From NCBI GenBank assembly GCA_036381175.1, contig DASVDI010000034.1:1-64000 (forward strand): a DNA stretch of 64,000 nt, given 5' to 3'. The number at the start of each line of letters is the position of its first letter. The stretch's first letter is position 1. The position numbers and the translations under genes are program-made. This stretch comes from JAJUFS01 sp036381175. Its GTDB lineage: Bacteria > Pseudomonadota > Gammaproteobacteria > Natronospirales > JAJUFS01. Below are positions 55,792 through 64,000 of this stretch, in pieces. The notes beneath the pieces were generated by a model. The model made no database searches. It was not told the origin of the DNA and saw only the letters and a list, made by a program, of their open reading frames with translations.

Positions 55792-56529
55792 ATGATTCGA
55801 GCACTTTCCTTTCTGTTATTGATCCTGTTTGCACCTGTCGCGCTCGCGGGATCCGAAAGCAACACGGAAAACGAACAGGCGACCCGGGCGCGAATCGCCG
55901 AACGCTTTCCGGGCGTTTCGGCAGATGATGTCAGCCCTTCCCCGATTCCGGGCCTTTATGAAGTCATCATGGGACCGATCGTGCTGTATGCCTCCGCCGA
56001 TGGCAGGTATCTCGTCAAGGGAGATATCTACGATCTGGAAACGGACCGGAACCTGACGGAGCTGCGCGTCAACGCGGCGCGCGCCCGCTCGCTGGAACAG
56101 ATTCCGGACAACGAGCTCATCGTTTTCGACAGCGCGGATGCAACGCACACGATTACCGTTTTCACGGACGTCACGTGCAGCTATTGCCGTCTTTTCCACA
56201 GCAAGATCAATGAATATATCGAACGCGGAATTCGCGTCCGTTACGCCGCGTATCCGCGTAACGGCCTGGCATCGGATGCGTGGCAGACAATGGAGCGGGT
56301 CTGGTGCGCGCCCGACAAGCGCGAGGCGCTGACAGCGGCAAAGCTGGATAAAGAGTTCGAGGCCAAGGACTGCAACTCCGATCAGGTCATGCAGCAATGG
56401 CAGCTCGGCCGGATGCTGGGCGTCCGCGGAACGCCGGCAATATTCACGCAGTCCGGTGAGATGATTCCCGGTTACGTGCCGCCCGATCAGTTGCTGAAAC
56501 ACCTGGAGTCAAAGCGCGTCGGCCAGTAA
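55792..56529 (+). CDS. dsbC: Thiol:disulfide interchange protein DsbC
   Basis: 245 residues from ATG 55792. A signal peptide (MIRALSFLLLILFAPVALA) leads to the periplasm. DsbC corrects wrong disulfides as a V-shaped dimer. The N-terminal dimerisation domain covers about 30-90 (SPIPGLYEVIMG). The thioredoxin-fold domain has the active site TCSYCRLFH and the cis-proline loop VRGTPAIFTQSG. The active site CSYC differs from CGYC of E. coli in one residue. An in-frame upstream ATG-like start at 55714 would bury the signal peptide and is rejected. It is 113 bp after xerD. Confidence 0.94.
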   Translation: MIRALSFLLLILFAPVALAGSESNTENEQATRARIAERFPGVSADDVSPSPIPGLYEVIMGPIVLYASADGRYLVKGDIYDLETDRNLTELRVNAARARSLEQIPDNELIVFDSADATHTITVFTDVTCSYCRLFHSKINEYIERGIRVRYAAYPRNGLASDAWQTMERVWCAPDKREALTAAKLDKEFEAKDCNSDQVMQQWQLGRMLGVRGTPAIFTQSGEMIPGYVPPDQLLKHLESKRVGQ

Positions 56530-56610
56530 GGCGTTCGGATGTAGCACTGATCGTCTCGAATCAATATAAACATCGGTTCGGACGAGCGCGAAAGGATCAA
56601 ATCCGCAACA

Positions 56611-56640
56611 AAGAAAAGGCCGCGTGAGCGGCCTTTTTTC
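56611..56640 (+). terminator. Terminator between dsbC and fdxA, possibly two-way
   Basis: AAAAGGCCGC-GTGA-GCGGCCTTTTTT. Flanked by A on the left and T on the right, so it can stop both the plus-strand dsbC and the minus-strand fdxA transcripts. Confidence 0.85.
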
Positions 56641-56658
56641 ATTCTGCAATTCGACCTT

Positions 56659-56982
56659 TCATCGTTCGAGTTGATCCAGCTTCCCCGGTTTGTCTTCCCA
56701 TTCCTCGGCGTCCGGCGGCGCATCCTTCTTTTCGGTAATGACTGGCCAGTCGCGCGACAGCTCCGCGTTCAGCTCAAGGAAATGCTGTTGCTCATTCGGG
56801 AGATCGTCTTCCGAAAAGATGGCGTTGATCGGGCATTCAGGTTCGCACAAGGAACAGTCGATGCATTCGTCCGGATCGATGACCAGGAAATTCGGTCCTT
56901 CGTGAAAGCAGTCCACGGGACAGACTTCCACGCAGTCCGTGTATTTGCACTTGATGCAGTTTTCGGTGACGACGAATGTCAT
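56659..56982 (-). CDS. fdxA: Seven-iron ferredoxin FdxA
   Basis: 107 residues, the usual size. Small cytosolic electron carrier with a [3Fe-4S] and a [4Fe-4S] cluster. NCIKCKYTDCVEVCPVDCF gives the first set of cysteines and ECIDCSLCEPECPINAIF the second. The tail from about 65 is acidic and helical (NEQQHFLELNAELSRDWP), as in Azotobacter and Pseudomonas FdxA. In pseudomonads fdxA follows mutS; here it lies far from the mutS at the other end of the window. Confidence 0.96.
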   Translation of the reverse strand: MTFVVTENCIKCKYTDCVEVCPVDCFHEGPNFLVIDPDECIDCSLCEPECPINAIFSEDDLPNEQQHFLELNAELSRDWPVITEKKDAPPDAEEWEDKPGKLDQLER

Positions 56983-57056
56983 GTGCAGTTCTCACTTGTC
57001 ACGTTGTCAATGAAAAATTCGCGGGAATTCTGCCATATCCCGGCAGCCATTTCAGG

Positions 57057-57593
57057 CTAGGTGCGCCGATCAAATTTGTGGCTGTGCAAGCCGAAACCTC
57101 CTGCAGCGAGGTCTTCACGGAAGCGTTCCAGTGTGAATCGCACGCTCGGGAATGCGAGCTCGCTCCACGGAATGTCCGTGACGGAAACCAGTGCGGTCTC
57201 GATACTTTCCGGTCCGGCTTCGTGATAACCACCTTTCAGCCGGCCGCGGTACATCATGTGCACCTGCCCGACGTGGATGACATCGACGATGGCATAAAGC
57301 GCGTCGAGTTCCACATCCGCACAGGCCTCTTCCATTGCCTCACGCGCTGCAGCTTCGGCGATGGTTTCGCCGTGCTCCATGAATCCGGCCGGCAAGGTCC
57401 AGAAACCCTTGCGCGGTTCGATGGCGCGGCGGCAGATCAGGATTTTTTCCTCGCGCGTGACAACGCAGCCAGCGACGATGCGTGGATTGTCATAGTGAAT
57501 TGTCGAGCAGGAATCGCAGACATGCCGGGGCAAATTGTCGCCTTCGGGAATGCGCAATACCACGGGCGCTCCGCACTGGCTGCAAAATCGCAT
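57057..57593 (-). CDS. Nudix hydrolase with N-terminal zinc ribbon
   Basis: 178 residues from ATG 57593. A zinc ribbon (C4, C7, C26, C29: FCSQCG and CDSCS) precedes a Nudix domain. The Nudix box is GFMEHGETIAEAAAREAMEE then ACA, so the usual Gly near the end is Cys. Family members split nucleoside diphosphates linked to another group, such as ADP-ribose, FAD or NADH; the exact substrate is unknown. The frame runs upstream through tRNA-Leu to 57818, which is not protein-coding. It lies 48 bp downstream of that tRNA on the same strand and may share its transcript. Confidence 0.9.
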   Translation of the reverse strand: MRFCSQCGAPVVLRIPEGDNLPRHVCDSCSTIHYDNPRIVAGCVVTREEKILICRRAIEPRKGFWTLPAGFMEHGETIAEAAAREAMEEACADVELDALYAIVDVIHVGQVHMMYRGRLKGGYHEAGPESIETALVSVTDIPWSELAFPSVRFTLERFREDLAAGGFGLHSHKFDRRT

Positions 57594-57641
57594 GGCAGGT
57601 TCCGCAAGAATCAAGAGGGCGTTATCGACGCGCCGCAAAAC

Positions 57642-57728
57642 TGGTGCCCGGGGTCGGAATCGAACCGACACTTCCTCGCGGAAACGAGATTTTGAGTCTC
57701 GCGCGTCTACCAGTTTCGCCACCCGGGC
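57642..57728 (-). tRNA. tRNA-Leu(CAA)
   Basis: 87 bases including encoded CCA, on the minus strand. Acceptor GCCCGGG pairs with CCCGGGC. The anticodon stem CGAGA/TCTCG closes loop CTCAAAA, anticodon CAA for UUG codons. Class II long variable arm, T arm GTCGG-TTCGATT-CCGAC. Confidence 0.97.
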
Positions 57729-57888
57729 AGGGGACGCCAAGTATAGGGAAATCCTGCTGACGGGCAAGCCGGATTTGATTCGGGCCATGGCCTTCCCAGC
57801 ACTTCGCATCGGTTTCATGCAGGTTTTCAGGTTGTTCTGAATGGCGCGCGCTGCCCGTAAGCCTCACATACGGTAAACTTCGCGGCCC

Positions 57889-58920
57889 ATGCAGCGCCGC
57901 GATTTTCATTTCGAACTCCCTGACGAGTTGATCGCCCGTTATCCCTTGCCGGATCGCGGCGCTTCGCGCCTGTTGTATCTCGATGGCGAGGACGGCGAAC
58001 TTCGCGACCGGCAATTTCGCGATCTCCCGGAACTGCTTCGAGCCGGCGATCTGCTGGTATTCAACGACACGCGCGTGATGCCCGCGCGGCTGCTGGGTCG
58101 AAAATCCACCGGTGGGCGAATCGAAGTGCTTGTCGAACGCGTGCTGGATTCGCGCGAAGTGCTGGCGCATGTTCGCGCGAGCAAGACGCCGAAACCCGGA
58201 ATGACGCTCGAGATGGAAGGCGGTATGCAACTGGAAGTGCTGGGTCGTGAAGGCGCGCTGTTTCATTTGCGCTTTCCCGAAGACGATGTTCCCGCCCAAC
58301 TCGAATGTCACGGCCACATGCCGCTGCCGCCGTACATCGACCGGCCCGATGAAAATTCCGACCGCGAGCGCTACCAGACGGTTTATGCGCGCGAACCTGG
58401 CGCGGTAGCGGCGCCGACGGCCGGCCTGCATTTCGATGCGAGCATGCTCGAGAGCCTGGATGATCTCGGCGTTGAATCGACCTTCGTCACGCTGCATGTC
58501 GGCGCCGGCACATTCCAGCCCGTGCGCGAGGACGATCTTTCACGGCACAAGATGCACGCGGAATTCGCCATGGTTTCCAAGGAAACGGTTGATGCCGTAT
58601 CACGCACGCGAGAACGTGGCGGGCGAGTCGTTGCGGTGGGAACCACCAGCGTGCGCAGCCTTGAATCCGCAAGCGCCGACGGTGAATTGAAATCCTTTGC
58701 CAACGACACGCGATTGTTCATCACGCCCGGTTACCGGTTCAGGACAGTTGACGCCATGATCACGAATTTTCACTTGCCGGAGTCGACGCTGCTGATGCTC
58801 GTGTCCGCGTTCGCCGGTCACGACAGTGTCATGCGCGCTTACCGTCACGCGGTGGCGGAGCGTTATCGCTTCTTCAGTTACGGAGACGCCATGTTCGTCA
58901 CCCCGGAAAATCCGCGATGA
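57889..58920 (+). CDS. queA: S-adenosylmethionine:tRNA ribosyltransferase-isomerase
   Basis: 343 residues. Adds the ribosyl part of SAM to preQ1 in tRNA to make epoxyqueuosine at the wobble base. RRDFHFELPDELIARYPL is the standard start, followed by LLVFNDTRVMPARLLGRK. GHMPLPPYIDRPDE and GAVAAPTAGLHFDASML form the active site, and PGYRFRTVDAMITNFHLPES is the C-terminal block. It overlaps tgt by four bases (ATGA), the order used in most gammaproteobacteria. Confidence 0.98.
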   Translation: MQRRDFHFELPDELIARYPLPDRGASRLLYLDGEDGELRDRQFRDLPELLRAGDLLVFNDTRVMPARLLGRKSTGGRIEVLVERVLDSREVLAHVRASKTPKPGMTLEMEGGMQLEVLGREGALFHLRFPEDDVPAQLECHGHMPLPPYIDRPDENSDRERYQTVYAREPGAVAAPTAGLHFDASMLESLDDLGVESTFVTLHVGAGTFQPVREDDLSRHKMHAEFAMVSKETVDAVSRTRERGGRVVAVGTTSVRSLESASADGELKSFANDTRLFITPGYRFRTVDAMITNFHLPESTLLMLVSAFAGHDSVMRAYRHAVAERYRFFSYGDAMFVTPENPR

Positions 58921-60032
58921 AATTCGAACGACTTGCCAGTGATGGCGCCGCGCGTCGCGGCCGCCTGGTTTTCGATCGCGGTGTCGTAAACACACCCGCC
59001 TTCATGCCTGTGGGAACGTACGGCACTGTGAAGGCGATGACGCCGGAAGAACTCGAAGGCATGGGCGCCGAAATCATTCTCGGCAACACCTTTCATCTCA
59101 TGCTGCGGCCTGGCACGGACATCATTCGCGCGCACGGCGACCTGCACGATTTCATGCATTGGCAAAAACCGATCCTCACCGATTCCGGCGGCTTCCAGGT
59201 GTTCAGTCTCGCCGAGCAGCGAAAGATCACCGAGAAGGGTGTGACGTTCAACTCACCGGTGAACGGCGACAAGGTTTTTCTCGGTCCCGAAGAAGCCATC
59301 GGCGTGCAGCACGCGCTGGGCTCCGACATTGTGATGATCTTCGATGAATGCACGCCGTATCCGGCGACGGAAGAGGAAGCGGAAACCTCGATGGAGTTGT
59401 CGTTGCGTTGGGCACGGCGCTCGAAGGACGCGCACGGCGACAATCCGAACGCGTTGTTCGGCATTGTGCAGGGCGGGATGTATCCGGACTTGCGCACGCG
59501 TTCACTGGATGGATTGCGGGAAATCGGATTCGATGGCTACGCCGTCGGCGGCTTGTCGGTGGGTGAACCCGAGGCCGAACGATTGAAGGTGCTGGACGGC
59601 TTGCAGCCGCTGCTGCCGGAAGACCGGCCGCGGTATTTGATGGGTGTCGGCACGCCGGAAGACATCGTCAATGCGGTGCAGCGTGGGATCGACATGTTCG
59701 ATTGCGTGCTGCCCACGCGTAACGCGCGAACCGGATTTCTTTACACCAGCGAAGGCTTGATTCGCATCCGCAACGCACGGTACCGCGACGACACGCGCCC
59801 GCTGGATCCGGCCTGCGGCTGCTACACCTGCCGGAATTACAGCCGCGCGTACTTGCGCCATCTCGACAAGTGCGGCGAGATCCTCTCCTCGCGCCTGAAC
59901 ACCGTACATAATCTTTTTTATTACCAGGCCTTGATGCGCGGCATCAGGGACGCCATAGAAGCGGGGGAGCTGGACGCCTTCGTCGCCCGGTTCCACGCAG
60001 GCCGGGAGAAATCGGCGTCGGCTGTGCCATAA
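58917..60032 (+). CDS. tgt: Queuine tRNA-guanine transglycosylase
   Basis: 371 residues. Swaps guanine-34 for preQ1 in tRNAs with GUN anticodons. TLMPVGTYGTVKAM-like FMPVGTYGTVKAMTPEELE opens the barrel. LTDSGGFQVFSLAEQRKITE has the catalytic Asp that starts base exchange, and DCVLPTRNARTG the nucleophile Asp. The zinc site is ACGCYTCRNYSRAYLRHL with Cys, Cys, Cys and a later His. It shares four bases with queA and ends at a terminator-like hairpin. Confidence 0.98.
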   Translation: MKFERLASDGAARRGRLVFDRGVVNTPAFMPVGTYGTVKAMTPEELEGMGAEIILGNTFHLMLRPGTDIIRAHGDLHDFMHWQKPILTDSGGFQVFSLAEQRKITEKGVTFNSPVNGDKVFLGPEEAIGVQHALGSDIVMIFDECTPYPATEEEAETSMELSLRWARRSKDAHGDNPNALFGIVQGGMYPDLRTRSLDGLREIGFDGYAVGGLSVGEPEAERLKVLDGLQPLLPEDRPRYLMGVGTPEDIVNAVQRGIDMFDCVLPTRNARTGFLYTSEGLIRIRNARYRDDTRPLDPACGCYTCRNYSRAYLRHLDKCGEILSSRLNTVHNLFYYQALMRGIRDAIEAGELDAFVARFHAGREKSASAVP

Positions 60033-60071
60033 TACGGCCCTTTGCGCCGCTCCCGGCGCCGAATTCCGCGA

Positions 60072-60112
60072 GGCGGCCACCCTGATCTTCGTGGGGGCCG
60101 CCACGTTTTTTT
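60072..60112 (+). terminator. Terminator-like hairpin between tgt and yajC
   Basis: GGCGGCC and GGCCGCC arms around a 17-base centre with extra pairing (ac/gt), then ACG and seven T. It would separate the queuosine genes from the Sec genes, at least partly; the stem is offset from the T run by three bases. Confidence 0.6.
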
Positions 60113-60132
60113 GTCACCAAAGGGGAGACAGC

Positions 60133-60465
60133 ATGAATTTCTTCATCAATGACGCCATGGCCGCAGCGCCTGGCGCCGCCCAGCAAGGCAACCCGCTGAT
60201 GAGCCTCCTGCCGCTCGTCATCATTTTTGTCATCTTCTATTTCCTGCTGATTCGTCCGCAGACCAAGCGCGCCAAGGAGCATCGCAAGATGGTCGAAGCG
60301 ATTGCGGCGGGTGATGAGGTTGTTACCAACGGCGGCATCGCCGGCAAGGTCACGAAGGTCGGCGAGCAGTTTGTCGGCATCGAAGCCGCCGAGGGCGTCG
60401 AATTCAAGGTGCAGAAGCACGCCATCGCCACGGTACTGCCGAAAGGCACTCTCAAGACGCTCTGA
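60133..60465 (+). CDS. yajC: Sec translocase accessory protein YajC
   Basis: 110 residues from ATG 60133 after a GGGGAGA ribosome site. Single-pass inner-membrane partner of SecDF. The helix is at about 22-42 (LLPLVIIFVIFYFLLIRPQ) with the family motif FYFLLIRPQTKRAKEHRKM, then a small cytoplasmic beta domain (GDEVVTNGGIAGKVTKV). It is 12 bp before secD. Confidence 0.96.
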   Translation: MNFFINDAMAAAPGAAQQGNPLMSLLPLVIIFVIFYFLLIRPQTKRAKEHRKMVEAIAAGDEVVTNGGIAGKVTKVGEQFVGIEAAEGVEFKVQKHAIATVLPKGTLKTL

Positions 60466-60477
60466 TCGGAACTCGCG

Positions 60478-62298
60478 ATGAATCATTACCCTCTCTGGAA
60501 GAACGCGCTGGTCGTGTTCGTTGCGATCGCGAGTCTCGTGATTGCGCTGCCCAACTTCTACGGTGAAGACCCGGCCGTGCAGGTTTCGCACGAAAATACC
60601 CTGGAAATTCCGCCGGAGCTGGTCGAGCGCGTGGCATCGCTGCTGGATGCGGCTGAACTGCCGGTCAAATCCGTTGCCGTCGAGGAAGGCATTCTGCTTG
60701 CGCGCTTTCCCGGCACCGAAGCGCAGTTGCGCGCTGTCGATGTCCTGCAGGCCGAGCTCGGCGAGGATTACACGGTCGCGCTGAATCTTGCGCCGCGCAC
60801 GCCTGACTGGTTGCGCGCGCTGGGACTGCAGCCGATGAACCTGGGTCTGGACCTTCGCGGCGGCGTGCACTTCCTGCTGGAAGTCGACATGGACGCGGCG
60901 ATCACGCAGGCGCTGGAACGCTATGAGACGGGCATTCGCACATTGCTGCGCGAGGAGAACATCCGGTACGCCTCCGCGGAACTCGTCGGCCAGCAGTTTC
61001 GCGTGACCTTGCGCGAGGCGGCGGACCTGGAACGCGCCGCAAGCCAGATGCGCGAGATGTTTCCGCGCCTTGAGATCAGCATTGACGAGGACGCCGTCGA
61101 ACCCGTGCTGCTCGTCACTGTCACTGAGCAGCGCATTCGCGAAATCCGCGATTCCGCGATCGAGCAGAACACCACGACCCTTCGTACGCGTGTGAACGAG
61201 CTGGGCGTATCCGAGCCGCTCGTGCAGCGCCAGGGTGCAGACAGCATCGTCGTGCAGTTGCCGGGCGTGCAGGACACGGCGCGCGCGAAGAAGATCATCG
61301 GCGCGACGGCGACGGTCGAGTTTCGCCTCGTGGCGAAACCGGGCGAACTCGGCGCCGAGGAGTACCCGCGCCGCGATACCGGCCGCATGGTCGAGCTGAG
61401 CCGCGACATCATTGTCACCGGCGATCAGCTCACCGATGCGTCCGCTGCTTTCGACCAGAACAATCAGCCCGCCGTCGCCGTGAACCTGGATTCGCAGGGC
61501 GCACAGAACATGCTGGACGTCACGCGCGTCAATGTCGGCGAACCGATGGCGGTGCTGTTCATCGAGAACGAGCCGTACACCGTCATGATTGACGGTGAAG
61601 CCGAGACACGGTTTCGCACGGTGAAGGAAGTGATTTCAGTTGCAACCATCCAGGGCGTGCTGTCGAACCGTTTCCAGATCACCGGTCTCGAGTCCGGCGA
61701 AGCGCACAGCCTGGCGCTGCTGTTGCGCGCCGGTTCGCTGGCAGCACCTGTCAACATCGTCGAAGAACGCACCATTGGTCCCAGCCTCGGCCAAGACAAC
61801 ATCGAGCAGGGCATGACCGCAGTTGTGATCGGCTCGCTGCTGGTGTTCATATTCATGACGGTGTATTACCGCGCATTCGGCCTGATCGCGAACATCGGGC
61901 TGATCTTCAACGTCGTGCAGATGATCGCCGTGATGTCGCTGTTGCAGGCAACGCTCACCCTGCCGGGTATCGCCGGCATCGTGCTCACCATCGGCATGGC
62001 CGTTGACGCCAATGTGCTGATCTTCGAGCGCATGCGCGAGGAATTGCGCGCCGGCTCCTCGCCACAGGTGGCGATCAGCTCCGGTTACGACAAGGCACTG
62101 TCGAGTATTCTTGATGGCAACATCACGACCCTGATCGCCGCACTGGTGCTGTTCGTTTTCGGTACCGGTCCGATCAAGGGTTTCGCGGTCACCTTGTCCA
62201 TCGGCATTATCACCTCGATGTTCACGGCCATCATCGGCACGCGCGCCATTGTCAACGCGACGTGCGGCAACCGGCGCCTGAACACGCTCTGGATCTGA
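60478..62298 (+). CDS. secD: Protein translocase subunit SecD
   Basis: 606 residues. With SecF it uses the proton gradient to pull secreted proteins through SecYEG. One membrane helix lies at the start (ALVVFVAIASLVIALPN), then a large periplasmic part with the DLRGGVHFLLEVDMD motif (D1) and the P1 head domain. Five more helices follow from about 445, including MTAVVIGSLLVFIFMTVYYR and GMAVDANVLIFERMREELR, whose Asp and Arg are linked to proton movement. Length is normal. It is 4 bp before secF. Confidence 0.98.
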   Translation: MNHYPLWKNALVVFVAIASLVIALPNFYGEDPAVQVSHENTLEIPPELVERVASLLDAAELPVKSVAVEEGILLARFPGTEAQLRAVDVLQAELGEDYTVALNLAPRTPDWLRALGLQPMNLGLDLRGGVHFLLEVDMDAAITQALERYETGIRTLLREENIRYASAELVGQQFRVTLREAADLERAASQMREMFPRLEISIDEDAVEPVLLVTVTEQRIREIRDSAIEQNTTTLRTRVNELGVSEPLVQRQGADSIVVQLPGVQDTARAKKIIGATATVEFRLVAKPGELGAEEYPRRDTGRMVELSRDIIVTGDQLTDASAAFDQNNQPAVAVNLDSQGAQNMLDVTRVNVGEPMAVLFIENEPYTVMIDGEAETRFRTVKEVISVATIQGVLSNRFQITGLESGEAHSLALLLRAGSLAAPVNIVEERTIGPSLGQDNIEQGMTAVVIGSLLVFIFMTVYYRAFGLIANIGLIFNVVQMIAVMSLLQATLTLPGIAGIVLTIGMAVDANVLIFERMREELRAGSSPQVAISSGYDKALSSILDGNITTLIAALVLFVFGTGPIKGFAVTLSIGIITSMFTAIIGTRAIVNATCGNRRLNTLWI

Positions 62299-62302
62299 CA
62301 CC

Positions 62303-63235
62303 ATGGAATTTTTCAAGAAAACACCGAACTTCGATTTCATGCGGCTGCGCTATATCGCGATGACGATTTCGCTGCTGCTGGTCATCGTCTCCATCGGCAT
62401 CATTGCCGTACGCGGCTTCAACTTCAGCATCGATTTCACCGGCGGTGTGCTGCTCGAAGTCACTTACCCGGAGGCCGTGGAGCTTGAGCCGATTCGCGAC
62501 GTGCTCACGGAAGAAGGTTTTCCGGAAGCGATCGTGCAGCATTTCGGCGCGACCACGGACGTGATGATTCGCCTGCAACCCGAAGCGGACATGTCCAACG
62601 ACGCGCTGAGTCACGAGGTGATGGATGCGCTGCAGGCGAACAATCCGGGTGCAACCGAACGGCGCGTGGAATTCGTCGGGCCGCAAGTGGGTGAGCAGTT
62701 GACCAACCAGGGAATCCAGGCAGCGATATTCGCGCTGTTGGGCATCCTGATCTACGTGACCATGCGCTTCCAGTGGAAGCTCGCGGTCGGCGCCATCGTC
62801 GGAGTTGCACACGACTGTCTTGTCGTGCTCGGCATGATTTCCCTGTTCCAGATGCCATTCGATCTTACGGTTTTGGCCGCAATTCTCACGCTGGTGGGCT
62901 ATTCGCTGAACGACACCGTCGTCGTGTATGACCGCTTGCGCGAGGACTTCCGCTTGCAACGAACAGGCAGTGTGCTGGACGTCACCAACACCGCGATCAA
63001 TCACACGCTGTCGCGTACCGTCATGACCGGCGTCACCACGCTGCTGGTGCTGACCGCGTTGTTCTATTTCGGCGGATCGAGTTTCTACACGTTCACGCTG
63101 TCGCTGATCTTCGGCATCGTGTTCGGCACCTATTCGTCGGTTTACGTCGCAACGGTTACTTCATTGCTTTGCGGCCTGAAGCGCGAAGACCTTCTTCCCT
63201 TGAAGGAAAAGCAGCCGATCGACGATATGCCCTGA
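62303..63235 (+). CDS. secF: Protein translocase subunit SecF
   Basis: 310 residues. Six-helix partner of SecD: FFKKTPNFDFMRLRYIAM start, FSIDFTGGVLLEVTYPEA periplasmic motif, and GYSLNDTVVVYDRLREDFR with the conserved Asp and Arg. ALFYFGGSSFYTFTLSLIFG and VFGTYSSVYVAT are the last helices. The order yajC-secD-secF-suhB is widespread. Confidence 0.98.
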   Translation: MEFFKKTPNFDFMRLRYIAMTISLLLVIVSIGIIAVRGFNFSIDFTGGVLLEVTYPEAVELEPIRDVLTEEGFPEAIVQHFGATTDVMIRLQPEADMSNDALSHEVMDALQANNPGATERRVEFVGPQVGEQLTNQGIQAAIFALLGILIYVTMRFQWKLAVGAIVGVAHDCLVVLGMISLFQMPFDLTVLAAILTLVGYSLNDTVVVYDRLREDFRLQRTGSVLDVTNTAINHTLSRTVMTGVTTLLVLTALFYFGGSSFYTFTLSLIFGIVFGTYSSVYVATVTSLLCGLKREDLLPLKEKQPIDDMP

Positions 63236-63258
63236 GGCGATTTCAAATTTCGAAACGA

Positions 63259-63288
63259 AAAAAGCCGCTGCGATTGCAGCGGCTTTTT
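63259..63288 (+). terminator. Terminator between secF and suhB, possibly two-way
   Basis: AAAAAGCCGCTGC-GATT-GCAGCGGCTTTTT, with A before and T after, so it can end both secF and the converging suhB transcript. Confidence 0.92.
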
Positions 63289-63308
63289 CAATTGTGCAGG
63301 TTTTTCGC

Positions 63309-64000
63309 TTAGACGAGCGGCCGCAACACCTTCGCCATCTCCGCGAACAGTTTCGGATTCGCGGCGAGAATGTTTCCTGTTTCAAGGTGCGTGGTGCCGC
63401 CATCCAGCGAACCAACAAGACCACCGGCTTCCTGCACCATCAGCGTGCCGGCGGCGATATCCCAGAGCTGCAAGTTCATTTCCCAGAAGCCGTCGAGCCG
63501 TCCGGCGGCGACATAGGCAAGATCGAGTGCGGCAGCACCCGCACGGCGAATGCCGCGCGAACGCTCCGTCATGGCGCGGAACGTTTTCATGTAGGCGTCG
63601 ATGTCATCGCCTTCGCGATACGGAAAGCCCGTCCCGAGCAGCGCGGTGGAAAGTTCCCGCCGCTGGCCGACGCGCAAGCGCCGACCGTCGAGTTGCACGC
63701 CGCCGCCGCGCGATGCGGTGAACAGCTCCTGGCGCAGCGGATCGTAGATCACGCCGTGCTCGATGCGTCCGCGGATGCGAAGCGCAATCGAAACGGCAAA
63801 GACGGGAAAGCCGTGCAGGAAATTCGTGGTGCCGTCGAGCGGATCGATGATCCATTCGAATTCCGAATCACCCGCACGCCCGGACTCTTCCGCGATGAAC
63901 GCATGATCGGGATACGAACGGCGAATCGTTTCGATGATCGCGTATTCGGCGTCGCGATCGACTTCGGAAACGAAATCGTTGCCGGCCTTCGTCTCTACCT
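63309..64000 (-). CDS. suhB: Inositol-1-monophosphatase SuhB (5' end outside window)
   Basis: About 229 residues up to the window edge; the first roughly 35 are missing. Mg-dependent phosphatase of inositol monophosphate; in E. coli SuhB also acts in rRNA transcription complexes. The metal and active-site motifs are all here: AEESG, IIDPLDGTTNFLHGFPVFAV and the C-terminal LQLWDIAAGTLMVQEAGG. The visible frame enters at ETKAGNDFVSEVDRDAEYAI, near the normal N-terminus. It converges on secF. Confidence 0.97.
   Translation of the reverse strand, partial: VETKAGNDFVSEVDRDAEYAIIETIRRSYPDHAFIAEESGRAGDSEFEWIIDPLDGTTNFLHGFPVFAVSIALRIRGRIEHGVIYDPLRQELFTASRGGGVQLDGRRLRVGQRRELSTALLGTGFPYREGDDIDAYMKTFRAMTERSRGIRRAGAAALDLAYVAAGRLDGFWEMNLQLWDIAAGTLMVQEAGGLVGSLDGGTTHLETGNILAANPKLFAEMAKVLRPLV

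Noticed and set aside
57594..57818. Upstream extension of the Nudix gene
   Set aside because: The added residues are encoded by tRNA-Leu; the zinc ribbon starts at ATG 57593.

Overview
The window is a GC-rich, gene-dense stretch of a proteobacterial chromosome. Gammaproteobacteria is the best fit. The order recA-recX-alaS-lysC-csrA-tRNA-Ser-tRNA-Arg, the cluster queA-tgt-yajC-secD-secF-suhB and the pair xerD-dsbC are all typical of that class. The 1607-residue NAD-glutamate dehydrogenase, the tryptophan 2,3-dioxygenase, the carboxypeptidase-regulatory-domain TonB receptor and the TonB2-type operon suggest an aerobic, amino-acid-using heterotroph, perhaps near Xanthomonadales or a related environmental lineage. 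That placement is inference. I see no phage, plasmid, CRISPR or defence island.

Layout. 1-9.4 kb: partial mutS on the minus strand, then pncC, thpR, recA (with a consensus LexA box), recX, alaS, lysC, csrA and two tRNA genes. The stretch between the tRNAs holds copies of parts of tRNA-Ser. 9.5-19.4 kb, minus strand: a CBS-domain protein, a HIT protein, the giant glutamate dehydrogenase, and a three-gene 2-oxoacid (probably pyruvate) dehydrogenase operon ending in a good terminator. 19.6-27.6 kb, plus strand: kynA, then the tyrosine/homogentisate route hppD-hmgA-fahA-maiA, then a FadE-type acyl-CoA dehydrogenase. 28.2-31.3 kb: a large TonB-dependent receptor. 31.3-45.1 kb, minus strand: leucine dehydrogenase, isovaleryl-CoA dehydrogenase, thiolase, both methylcrotonyl-CoA carboxylase subunits, an uncharacterised ATP-grasp-like protein, methylglutaconyl-CoA hydratase, HMG-CoA lyase, acetoacetyl-CoA synthetase and ZapE. 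45.3-48.7 kb: fused isobutyryl-CoA mutase, divergent from leucine dehydrogenase. 49.0-54.5 kb: a seven-gene TonB2-type energy-transduction operon (DUF3450, TtpC-like, ExbB, two ExbD, TonB, TPR). 54.7-64 kb: xerD, dsbC, fdxA, a Nudix hydrolase, tRNA-Leu, queA, tgt, yajC, secD, secF and partial suhB.

How the genes fit together. The minus-strand block from 32.5 to 45.1 kb, with an acyl-CoA-forming 2-oxoacid dehydrogenase, can carry leucine to acetyl-CoA and acetoacetyl-CoA. The plus-strand block carries tyrosine to fumarate and acetoacetate, and acetoacetyl-CoA synthetase plus thiolase can reclaim that acetoacetate too. The TonB operon would energise outer-membrane receptors such as the one at 28.2 kb.

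Intergenic space is rich in short palindromic repeats of at least six families. Two similar repeats bracket hmgA in direct orientation, and in one place one family lies inside another. The least explained protein-coding gene is the ATP-grasp-like gene at 38.3-39.6 kb, which overlaps its operon neighbours on both sides. I found no clear wholly new multi-gene system.
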